This document shows positions 1 to 7,510 of a stretch of DNA of 43,784 nucleotides, one piece after another. The notes below the pieces were generated by a model. That model had not been told where the DNA came from, made no database searches, and saw nothing but the letters and a program-made list of their open reading frames with translations. The stretch comes from an uncultured Alphaproteobacteria bacterium (lineage in GTDB: Bacteria; Pseudomonadota; Alphaproteobacteria; Rhodobacterales; Rhodobacteraceae): assembly GCA_902524845.1 (NCBI GenBank), contig CABZEW010000016.1:1-43784 (forward strand), given 5' to 3'. The translations under genes were made by a program, and so were the position numbers. Within the stretch, counting starts at the first letter, position 1. Each line of letters starts with the position of its first letter.

Positions 1-399
1 ACAAAGGCTCGTGCCATTACAGAAACAACTCTTCAACAGAATCCAGATCTATGTGGCATCGTTGGCTTTTGGGATGGAATGGATATAGGTACAGGAGCGG
101 CAGTTAAGGAAGCCGGAATGCATGAAAAAGTATTTCTTGCTACTTCAGGCGGCGGTGGAAAGAACGGTTGCGACAACCTGAAAAATGACATTTTTGATGT
201 TTTTGTGAGCTACGATGTTCCGGGCCAGGCTAGAGACCTTTCTAATGTTTTGAAGAGTCTGCTGCAGTCAGGCAATAAACCGGGGAAAGCTGGAAAAGTC
301 TCATTATTCACACAGCTTCAGACACTTACTAAAGAAAACATGGCTTCGTACATGGGATCCGGTGCCTGTTGGACAGTTGAAAGTTTAGCTTCTAATTAA
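1..399 (+). CDS. Sugar-type ABC transporter periplasmic binding protein (C-terminal part, cut by window edge)
   Basis: The reading frame is open from base 1 to the TAA at 397-399, so only the last ~132 residues are present and the real start lies to the left. The visible part resembles the C-terminal lobe of type 1 periplasmic binding proteins of the RbsB class: a 'GIVGFWDGMDIGTGAAVKEAG' stretch like the 'ndxxAxGaxxAlkeaG' turn of this family, then a 'GGGGKNGCDNL' loop and a 'SYDVPGQARDL' segment. It should capture a sugar or related small solute in the periplasm and deliver it to the permease encoded just downstream. An internal ATG at 79 is not a credible start because the homology runs through it. 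Substrate unknown. Confidence 0.8.
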   Translation, partial: TKARAITETTLQQNPDLCGIVGFWDGMDIGTGAAVKEAGMHEKVFLATSGGGGKNGCDNLKNDIFDVFVSYDVPGQARDLSNVLKSLLQSGNKPGKAGKVSLFTQLQTLTKENMASYMGSGACWTVESLASN

Positions 400-408
400 A
401 CCTAATTA

Positions 409-440
409 AACCAAGCTGGCAAAGTTTTGCCAGCTTGGTT
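409..440 (+). promoter_or_regulatory. Perfect intercistronic stem-loop between binding-protein and permease genes
   Basis: Arms 409-423 and 426-440 are exact 15-nt inverted repeats around a nominal 2-nt centre; the real loop would be a few bases larger. No T-run follows (ctcaataata), so it is a poor Rho-independent terminator. Such hairpins directly after a binding-protein gene usually protect the 3' end of its mRNA or allow partial read-through, giving much more binding protein than permease. That role is inferred; the structure itself is seen. Confidence 0.75.
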
Positions 441-457
441 CTCAATAATAGGAAAAT

Positions 458-2599
458 ATGAGTAATTTAAGAGATAAGTTTCTACAGATCAGGTACAATA
501 TTTTTCCTGATCATGTTTTGGGTGAGGTGCTTGCCAAAAGATGGGCTGACAACGCAATACCTTTTTTCACTCTTGCTATAGTGGCGATTGGTTTGCTTTT
601 GGTTCTGCCGGGGTTTTATACAAGTTACAACATAACTGAGTATGGTAGACAGTATGCTGAGCTTGGATTAGTGGTTCTTGGAATGACTATTGTTATGATG
701 GCTGGCGGGCTAGATCTTTCAGTTGGCTCAATGTTTGCCATTGCCAACCTTGTTGCACTATATTGTGTACACGTTCTGACTATAGATCCATTTTTAACTC
801 TACTATTGACAATCTCTATCGGTGCATTGTGTGGTGCATTTAATGGGTTTTTTATTGGTTTGATAGGAATGAGAGCTTTTTTGACAACTCTCGTTACTCT
901 GATAATTTTCCGCTCTGTTGTTGATCTATTGTTGTTAGAGTACGCTCTCGATATATCTTCTGTATTTCCGGACTCTGAGATCTGGGACTTAATCGGTGAC
1001 GGGGACTCCGTTGGTGTACCCTTTGTTTTAGTTGCAACTGCATTAATCTTTATTTTTTCTCATATTATTATTAGTAGAATGAAGCCTGGTTGGCATCTAA
1101 CAGCTGTTGGTGGCTCGAGAAGATCTGCTTACAATGCGGGTATAAAAGTTAAACAGACAATCTTTCTCTCATATGTAGTTTGTGGAATTTTATGTTCCAT
1201 TGCAGGTTTTATGTATGCTGCTCGAATGGCAAGTACTGGGGCTGATACTGGTAAAGGGCTTGAGTTGACTGTTTTAACAGCTGCGGTTCTAGGAGGAGTA
1301 AGTTTAGGTGGTGGAAGAGGTTCAGTCCCAAAAGCTATATTTGGTTCATTGATTGTCTTGCTATTACTGAACGGCCTTATTCAATTTGGAATACAAGGGG
1401 GCGCTATACAACTTGTTTTTGGAATAATTTTGCTTTTGACTATCTTGATTGATGTTAGATGGGTAAAGAATAGGTTCCGATTGCTAAACAAAGTGTACGT
1501 ATCCCCCTCATTTTTTAACTTACCTCGGTCCGCTGCTTTAATTAGTGAAGATAATGAAAAAGGTACGAAATCTCCTTATGTTTTCAATAATAAGCTAAAA
1601 GACGTTCGTGTTATAGGTTTGGGTAAGGTGGAAGGCCCAGAAGATGTACTTCTTGATGATGATGACAATCTATACGCAGGGAATAGGCATGGAGATATTG
1701 TTCGGTTCTATGGAAAAAATCATGAGAAGATGGAAGTTTTTGCACATGTTGGAGGTCATCCTTTAGGTCTGGCTTGGGATAAAGACTACAATCTGGTTAC
1801 ATGCGTACCCGACATGGGAGTGATATCTGTTTCTCAAAAGAGAGAAGTAACGAAAATTACAGATCAGACAAATAGAAGCTGGACCTCTGTTATCGATGAT
1901 AGGAGACTTAGTCTAGCAGATGACTTAGATATAGCCCCTGATGGGAAGATTTTTTTCTCGGAAGCAACCATTCGCTATAGACTAAAAGACTGGCCAATGG
2001 ATTGTGTTGAGAGTAGAGGCAATGGAAGAATTTGCTGTTATGACCCAAAAACCGGTAAAACAAATACGATAATCCATAATCTAAAATTTGCTAATGGCGT
2101 TTGTGTAGCTCAAGACTCACAGTCCATACTTTATGCTGAATCCTTCGGCTGCAGAGTGAATAGATACTGGTTCGATGGCCCAAATAAAGGAAAAACTAAG
2201 GTAATAATGGATGATATACCAGGATACCCGGATAACATAAATAGGGCTTCAGATGGCAACTATTGGCTTGCAATACTTGGAATGCGAGGACCCGCTCTTG
2301 ATTTAGCACTTACACTACCAGGGTTTAGAAAAAGAATGTCTAGGAGGATAAATACTTCTAATTGGCTTATGCCTAATATTAATACCGGGTGTGTAGTAAA
2401 AATTGATGAGAATGGAAACGTTCTTGATATCGTTTGGGATCTCGAGGCAAAAAACAACCCTATGGTAACATCAATGAAAGAGCATAAAGGATGCTTATAT
2501 TTAGGAGGTATCATGAATAATCGCATCAGCGAGTATAAAATTCCAGATGCGGATAGAACTTGGAGTGGTTATGCCGACTACTGGGCAAAATCAAAATGA
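458..2599 (+). CDS. ABC sugar permease (RbsC-like) fused to a PON/strictosidine-synthase-like beta-propeller
   Basis: 713 residues in two modules. Residues ~1-345 are a complete RbsC/BPD_transp_2-type permease: several hydrophobic segments, the 'MAGGLDLSVGS' motif, the cytoplasmic-loop sequence 'AVGGSRRSAYNAGI' and 'AAVLGGVSLGGGRGS'. After a short basic linker ('DVRWVKNRFRLLNK') residues ~385-705 form a beta-propeller of the SMP-30/paraoxonase/strictosidine-synthase-like group. Motifs like paraoxonase metal-site segments are present: 'GPED' (E395), 'ADDLDIAPDG', 'FANGV' (N546) and 'YPDN' (D592, N593). Family members are calcium-dependent lactonases or esterases. RbsC termini are cytoplasmic, so the propeller should face the cytoplasm and could act on the imported solute; that is inference. 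The start has AGGA just upstream. The stop overlaps the next ATG (ATGA), implying translational coupling. Confidence 0.85.
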   Translation: MSNLRDKFLQIRYNIFPDHVLGEVLAKRWADNAIPFFTLAIVAIGLLLVLPGFYTSYNITEYGRQYAELGLVVLGMTIVMMAGGLDLSVGSMFAIANLVALYCVHVLTIDPFLTLLLTISIGALCGAFNGFFIGLIGMRAFLTTLVTLIIFRSVVDLLLLEYALDISSVFPDSEIWDLIGDGDSVGVPFVLVATALIFIFSHIIISRMKPGWHLTAVGGSRRSAYNAGIKVKQTIFLSYVVCGILCSIAGFMYAARMASTGADTGKGLELTVLTAAVLGGVSLGGGRGSVPKAIFGSLIVLLLLNGLIQFGIQGGAIQLVFGIILLLTILIDVRWVKNRFRLLNKVYVSPSFFNLPRSAALISEDNEKGTKSPYVFNNKLKDVRVIGLGKVEGPEDVLLDDDDNLYAGNRHGDIVRFYGKNHEKMEVFAHVGGHPLGLAWDKDYNLVTCVPDMGVISVSQKREVTKITDQTNRSWTSVIDDRRLSLADDLDIAPDGKIFFSEATIRYRLKDWPMDCVESRGNGRICCYDPKTGKTNTIIHNLKFANGVCVAQDSQSILYAESFGCRVNRYWFDGPNKGKTKVIMDDIPGYPDNINRASDGNYWLAILGMRGPALDLALTLPGFRKRMSRRINTSNWLMPNINTGCVVKIDENGNVLDIVWDLEAKNNPMVTSMKEHKGCLYLGGIMNNRISEYKIPDADRTWSGYADYWAKSK

Positions 2600-3684
2600 T
2601 AATTGCCCCAATAAAAAATTTAATAGATTACTTTTTTGGCCGAGGCGAACATAGTGTCTTCGTTCCAGTAATGGATGGGCCTTTTAAGCCAAATGAGTTT
2701 TTGGACAATATTAAATTGTTTTCATCACTTGACTCAGTCGACAACCTTGAAAAATGTAAAACTGAAAATGTTTGTTCCTCTGGAAAAGACCTTTTCAGTT
2801 TCAAAGCTGGGGGGAAGCTTAGGAAAGTTCACGAATTTGATAGTGATATCACAGCTATAGCTTTTAATGAGGAAAGAGGCATTTTGGCAGTAGCGCTGGT
2901 TACAGGAGAAGTTTTCACTACGCCATTATCCAAAATAAAGTTAAACAAAGAATTTAGTGATGAATGCATAACATCAATGGCTTTTGTTGAGGACCTCTTG
3001 TTATACACCAAGGGCTCCACGAACTTTCAATCAAGCCAATGGAAGTATGACTTGATGTCTAAAGAACCAACGGGGTCGATATCAGTTAGTTCTCTGGATG
3101 GCAATAACCCTAAAGTTTTGGCATCAAATCTAGCTTGGCCAGCTGGGATTATTAACTTCATTGATGGTCAAATCTGTGTCTCCGAGGCTTGGGAACATAG
3201 GGTATGCTTTTATAAATTTAATAAGGATGAAATTACTCTAAGTTTATTACAACAAAGTTTAGATAAATTACCAGCATACCCTGGAAAACTCTTTTTTGAT
3301 TTAAGCAAGAATCAAATTTGGGTATCTTTCTTTGCTCCAAGAAACCAACTTGTAGAGTTCGTTCTTAAAGAGGATGAATACAGAAATAAAATGGTTGATC
3401 AGATTCCAGAAGATCTATGGATATCTCCAACTTATCGTAGCGGAAAATCCATGCAAGAACCTTTACAACATTCTGGAATAAAGACTATGGGTTACTTGAA
3501 ACCCTGGGCTCCGGCTTTTTCATATGGATTGTTTGTAAATTTCGATATTAACCTTAGGGCCCTGTCTAGTTTTCATAGTCGAACAAATGGAAGTTTTCAT
3601 GGAACTACCAGCCTTATTATAGATGAAAAAAATAATTTCTTCGTCTCCTCTAGGGGTGATAACAAGATAGGAATGTGGAAGTAA
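2596..3684 (+). CDS. Stand-alone SMP-30/strictosidine-synthase-like propeller, probably a degenerate paralogue
   Basis: 362 residues from an ATG that overlaps the upstream stop (ATGA). An in-frame ATG at 2560 would lie inside the previous gene and adds only out-of-frame sequence, so 2596 is preferred. Several segments align by eye with the propeller fused to the permease: 'LAWPAGI' against 'LKFANGV', 'PAYPGKLFF' against 'PGYPDNINR', and the last blade 'NFFVSSRGDNKIGMW' against 'GCLYLGGIMNNRISEY'. At the positions of the predicted metal ligands this protein has Ala instead of Asn, and Gly-Lys instead of Asp-Asn, and no GPE motif is seen. A non-catalytic binding or regulatory role is therefore possible. 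No signal peptide is evident. The next gene starts right after its stop. Family assignment is moderate; function unknown. Confidence 0.65.
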   Translation: MIIAPIKNLIDYFFGRGEHSVFVPVMDGPFKPNEFLDNIKLFSSLDSVDNLEKCKTENVCSSGKDLFSFKAGGKLRKVHEFDSDITAIAFNEERGILAVALVTGEVFTTPLSKIKLNKEFSDECITSMAFVEDLLLYTKGSTNFQSSQWKYDLMSKEPTGSISVSSLDGNNPKVLASNLAWPAGIINFIDGQICVSEAWEHRVCFYKFNKDEITLSLLQQSLDKLPAYPGKLFFDLSKNQIWVSFFAPRNQLVEFVLKEDEYRNKMVDQIPEDLWISPTYRSGKSMQEPLQHSGIKTMGYLKPWAPAFSYGLFVNFDINLRALSSFHSRTNGSFHGTTSLIIDEKNNFFVSSRGDNKIGMWK

Positions 3685-5187
3685 ATGAGTGAAGTTTTCA
3701 AAATAGTAAACGGCGCCAAAGATTTTCATGGGGTGCAAGCTATAAAGAATGTTAATTTCTCTTTGTTAAAAGGCGAAATACATTCTCTACTTGGAGAGAA
3801 TGGTGCTGGGAAATCTACCATGACTAAGGTGGTAGCGGGAGTATATCAATTATCATCTGGTGAGCTTTACTTTGAGTCAAAAAAAGCAACTTTCAACACC
3901 CCCTCGGAAGCGCTGAAAAATGGTATAGTAATGGTATTTCAAGAAAACAGCTTAGTACCCAACATGACAGTTTCGCAAAACTTGTACCTAGGAGCTGAAA
4001 AGTATTTTAATAGTCTAGCCAGGCTAAATATTAGAGCGAGTAGATTTTTACAATCACTTAACTTCAATGTAGACCCAAATCTGCTTGTGTCTCAATTAGG
4101 CGCAGCTCAAAAACAAATGGTTGAAATCGCTAGAGCAGTTCATCATAACGCCAAGGTCATAATCTTTGATGAACCAACAGCAACTCTCACACCAGAAGAA
4201 AAGCATCATTTTTTTAGTCTAATGCAAAGACTTAAGGTCCAAGGAGTTTCAATTGTTTTTATTTCCCATGCATTAGAAGAAGCACTCCAAAACTCTGATC
4301 GAATTACAGTCCTTAGAGATGGCGAAATAATAGTAACTGATTCAGCAAGTAAGTTCACTCGGGAACGTATAGTTAAGGCGATGATAGGTCGTGATTTATC
4401 TGACTCTGCTTATGCAGCATCAGGGGGCTCCAAGAGAAAATCTAGAGATAGAGGAGAAAAGGTTCTTGAAGTAGAGAATTTATCAATGGGCTCTATGGTT
4501 AAGAATTCTACTTTTTCGGCTTATTCTGGGCAAATAACCGGTGTATTTGGTTTGGTTGGTTCAGGGCGTACGGAGATGATGAAGGTAATATCTGGCGTAT
4601 ATAAAAGAAATATATTTCACGGAGGAAACATTTTACTGAACGGAAAATATGTTAGATACCTAGTTCCTAGAACAGCAGTTAATGATGGCATTATTTATGT
4701 AACCGAAGATAGAAAAAGTGAAGGTTTTTTTGAAAACTTTGGTATCAGTCAAAATATACAATTGGGCAAAATGGTAGCTGAAGATAAGCTTTGGAACACT
4801 GTAAACTTAACTGAGGCTAAAACCCTAGCAGAACACTGGATAAAGCGGCTAAGTATTAAAACGAAAGATATTAATTCACCGGTAGTTGAGCTTTCTGGGG
4901 GTAATCAGCAAAAGGTAGTGATTGCAAAAGGATTGGTTCAAAAACCTAAGGTCGTTATTTTTGATGAACCAACTCGCGGAGTTGACGTAGGTGCTATCAA
5001 GGAAATACATGATTTCATTAAGTCTTTAGCCGATGAGGGAATTACTGTTATCGTTGTTTCATCATATCTTCCTGAGGTAATGTCGATTTCAGATAGAATT
5101 TTAGTAGCTAGACTTGGCCAAATCGTTGAGGAGTTTGAAATAGAAGATGCATCAGAAGAGAAAATTATTTACGCAGCAGTACATTAA
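3685..5187 (+). CDS. Sugar ABC importer ATP-binding protein, two nucleotide-binding domains (RbsA/MglA/XylG-like)
   Basis: 500 residues, the usual size for the fused double ATPases of CUT2-type sugar importers. The first domain has a canonical Walker A (GENGAGKS, residues 37-44), a weak signature 'LGAAQKQMVEIARA' and Walker B 'VIIFDEPTATL'. The second has the degenerate Walker A 'GLVGSGRTE' normal for this class, a canonical signature 'LSGGNQQK' (403-409 region) and 'VVIFDEPTRGVD'. It should sit on the cytoplasmic face and energise the permease encoded two genes upstream. The ATG follows the TAA of the propeller gene with no gap, so the four transporter cistrons form one operon. Which sugar or sugar acid is carried cannot be told from the ATPase. 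Confidence 0.93.
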   Translation: MSEVFKIVNGAKDFHGVQAIKNVNFSLLKGEIHSLLGENGAGKSTMTKVVAGVYQLSSGELYFESKKATFNTPSEALKNGIVMVFQENSLVPNMTVSQNLYLGAEKYFNSLARLNIRASRFLQSLNFNVDPNLLVSQLGAAQKQMVEIARAVHHNAKVIIFDEPTATLTPEEKHHFFSLMQRLKVQGVSIVFISHALEEALQNSDRITVLRDGEIIVTDSASKFTRERIVKAMIGRDLSDSAYAASGGSKRKSRDRGEKVLEVENLSMGSMVKNSTFSAYSGQITGVFGLVGSGRTEMMKVISGVYKRNIFHGGNILLNGKYVRYLVPRTAVNDGIIYVTEDRKSEGFFENFGISQNIQLGKMVAEDKLWNTVNLTEAKTLAEHWIKRLSIKTKDINSPVVELSGGNQQKVVIAKGLVQKPKVVIFDEPTRGVDVGAIKEIHDFIKSLADEGITVIVVSSYLPEVMSISDRILVARLGQIVEEFEIEDASEEKIIYAAVH

Positions 5188-5208
5188 AAAACCTATGGTA
5201 GGCAAGCT

Positions 5209-6429
5209 ATGACCTCAACTGACTCTAAAGGCTTACCTCTGGAAGGTGTTGTTGTCCTCGATGTGACACGAGTAGTCGCTGGTCCCTACAGCGCAATGAT
5301 CCTTGCAGATTTAGGTGCCACAGTTATAAAAATCGAAAACCCCTACGATCCTGATTATACAAGAAACTTTCCGCCATTTACAAAAACAGATAAGGAAAGC
5401 GCTTTTTTTGCTCAGTACAATAGAAATAAATTGGGGATGACCCTAGATCTAAAAAATGAAGAAGGTAAAAAAACTCTAAAGCAATTAGCTAAAAAGGCGG
5501 ATATTTTGATTGAGAACTTTCGACCTGGTGCGATGAACGGTCTAGGTTTAGGATACAAGGATCTTAAAAAAGAAAATTCTGCACTTGTGTACACCTCAAT
5601 AAGTGGTTTTGGACAAACTGGGCCCAAATCATCAAGACCAAGCTTTGATAATACTGGACAGGCTGAAAGTGGTCTTTGGTCAATGAATGGTTATCCTGAC
5701 AGACCTCCCGTGAGAGTTGGTACAATCATTGGAGATTTAGCAGCATGCTTTTTTGGCACGATAGGGACCATTGTGGCTCTAAGAGAGGCAGAAAAAACAG
5801 GAATAGGCCAATTGGTTGATGTAGCTCAGGTAGACTCCACTTTATGCCTTACCGAAAGCGCACTCCTCCGTTACTCTGTAGATGGAGTAGAAGCCACTCC
5901 CACGGGAAATGATCACGCTTTTGTCCGTCCATATGAGCAATTTTCCTGCAAGGATGGGTTTGTATTTTTTGGGGGATATAATGACAAGCAGTGGCGAGAA
6001 ACTCTAAAAGTTTTTAATTGTGAAGACTTATCTTCAGACCCTGAAATTGATACAATGCATAAGCGTTTCAATAAGGAAGTTTATGATAGACGAATAAAGC
6101 CTCTTATAAATGGATGGTTTTCTAGATATACAAAGGCTGAGCTTGAAACTATGCTCTCAGATAAAGTTCCCTTAAGCCCAATCAAGGGAATTGGGGAGGT
6201 TGTTGCCGATCCTCAATTAATAGAACGCAAAATGATTCTAGATATGCCTGTGCTCAACGAGGTAGTAAAAGTCTTTGGGAATCCCATAAAGCTATCAAAT
6301 ATGGCTGAAACCAGTATTAGAAGAGCACCAAAACTGGGAGAAGATAATATCGTTATATTAAGAGAAATGCTTGGATTTAATGACAACCAGATTAAAGACT
6401 TAAAGGAGTCTGGCGCGATATCAGAGTAA
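5209..6429 (+). CDS. CaiB/BaiF family III CoA-transferase
   Basis: 406 residues, full length for formyl-CoA-transferase-like enzymes, which move CoA between acyl-CoA thioesters and carboxylic acids through an enzyme-bound aspartyl intermediate. Family sequence is clear throughout: 'LDVTRVVAGPYSAMILADLGA', 'KIENPYDPD', 'NRNKLGMTLDL', 'LIENFRPGAMNGLGLGY' and 'YTSISGFGQTGP'. The Asp in 'SFDNTGQAESG' (about D147) fits the catalytic residue. It begins 21 bp after the ATPase gene in the same direction, so it may be the last cistron of the importer operon and activate an acid derived from the imported compound; this is inference. It ends 6 bp before the convergent GST-like gene. The acyl substrate cannot be predicted. 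Confidence 0.9.
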   Translation: MTSTDSKGLPLEGVVVLDVTRVVAGPYSAMILADLGATVIKIENPYDPDYTRNFPPFTKTDKESAFFAQYNRNKLGMTLDLKNEEGKKTLKQLAKKADILIENFRPGAMNGLGLGYKDLKKENSALVYTSISGFGQTGPKSSRPSFDNTGQAESGLWSMNGYPDRPPVRVGTIIGDLAACFFGTIGTIVALREAEKTGIGQLVDVAQVDSTLCLTESALLRYSVDGVEATPTGNDHAFVRPYEQFSCKDGFVFFGGYNDKQWRETLKVFNCEDLSSDPEIDTMHKRFNKEVYDRRIKPLINGWFSRYTKAELETMLSDKVPLSPIKGIGEVVADPQLIERKMILDMPVLNEVVKVFGNPIKLSNMAETSIRRAPKLGEDNIVILREMLGFNDNQIKDLKESGAISE

Positions 6430-6435
6430 CTTTTT

Positions 6436-7473
6436 CTATATGATCAGCTTTTCACAGCCTGTCTCTTTTAATAGATTTAGTGCTTTTTGTTGTTCATTCG
6501 GCTTAAGAACTCCAAATTCTTCGCGAATCCACTGCAAACATTTTACTTGGTAGGGAAATGTTCTTTGCTCCCATTCACTGCCTAGAATTTCTGCATTCCA
6601 TTTTTCTTGGCCCTTACTAAAAGCTTCCTCATTCTTCAACATAGTTGGTACATATGTCTTTCCAATCTCGCTAAGAATGCTTTTGAGGGTCTGTGGAAGG
6701 TTCGAATCACTTATCCAATCTTTGCTGTCTGGTTCTAATCCAGATAAGTCTTCAGTTTTTCCTACCCACGCCACAGTGCGCATTGAGCTATTCTGTATGA
6801 TTGAACGAGGTGTTGGGTCAAAGCCTACAAGCTGACTTAATTGCCCAAAGAAAGAAAAATCTGCTGAGGCTGGACGGGATCCTAGTAAGTACGGATAGGT
6901 AATAAAGTGGTCCTCCAAAATACCTATGACCTTCTTGAAACTTTGATCTATAAGAGGGGCTGTTTTTTTGTTTGATCCTACAACCCAAACCCTTCCAAGC
7001 TGGCGGTTTGCTATTTTCTGTTTTTTCTGGCTAAGTTCCTCATTTGTTAGCGTGGTGTTTGCATAAAGAGGTAACAAAGTACCGGCATTATCTATGTCCT
7101 TGTCATCAAACCATCTGTAATGAAACATAAATTTTGTTCCCCATTCGTCCCCATAATCTTCAAGCAAGTAATTTAAAAATTTCAAAACAGGACTTGAAGG
7201 AATAGTGCTACGGCTAGCGAATTTTTTCTCAAGCTTTCTAATGATTGGGGTTGAGTCAGTAACCGCAATAATTTTCTTATCAGAGTTCTCAAACAAGAAT
7301 GTTGGATGTAAAACTGGCTTAGGTTTTTCAATATTGTGTTGGTCTAAGTATTCCTCTGGATCCCTCCAGATAATTTTGTATGGGATATGCTTATACCTAA
7401 GTAAGGACACCATTTTTCGGGTATATGGAGATCCGTTATTACCAATTAATTTTATGGGGGCTTCAATGATCAT
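6436..7473 (-). CDS. Glutathione S-transferase-like protein, long form
   Basis: 345 residues, clearly longer than the ~210-250 of classical GSTs. The N-terminus is thioredoxin-like ('IKLIGNNGSPYTRKMVSLLRY', then 'HPTFLFENSDKKIIAVTDSTPIIRKLE'), where 'DST' takes the place of the usual glutathione-binding 'ES' turn. A helical GST C-domain with 'YLLGSRPASADFSFFGQL' follows; this is the conserved N-capping/hydrophobic staple region. About 90 extra C-terminal residues are not explained by the GST fold. The ATG is preceded by a TGAGG-type ribosome site 8-10 nt away. It is cytosolic. It may conjugate or isomerise a substrate with glutathione, but no specific reaction can be claimed. It is one of three GST-fold genes in the window. 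Confidence 0.75.
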   Translation of the reverse strand: MIIEAPIKLIGNNGSPYTRKMVSLLRYKHIPYKIIWRDPEEYLDQHNIEKPKPVLHPTFLFENSDKKIIAVTDSTPIIRKLEKKFASRSTIPSSPVLKFLNYLLEDYGDEWGTKFMFHYRWFDDKDIDNAGTLLPLYANTTLTNEELSQKKQKIANRQLGRVWVVGSNKKTAPLIDQSFKKVIGILEDHFITYPYLLGSRPASADFSFFGQLSQLVGFDPTPRSIIQNSSMRTVAWVGKTEDLSGLEPDSKDWISDSNLPQTLKSILSEIGKTYVPTMLKNEEAFSKGQEKWNAEILGSEWEQRTFPYQVKCLQWIREEFGVLKPNEQQKALNLLKETGCEKLII

Positions 7474-7510
7474 AGCTTTTTTTCCTCATTAGTAACAAAT
7501 GGTTACTTCT

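Noticed and set aside
2560-2598. Earlier ATG at 2560 for the stand-alone propeller gene
   Set aside because: It is inside the preceding gene, and the residues it adds have no counterpart; the ATGA overlap at 2596 is the usual coupling arrangement.
6695-6715. TTCGAATC sequence resembling a tRNA T-arm
   Set aside because: It falls inside a GST coding region and no acceptor or anticodon stem can be drawn around it.
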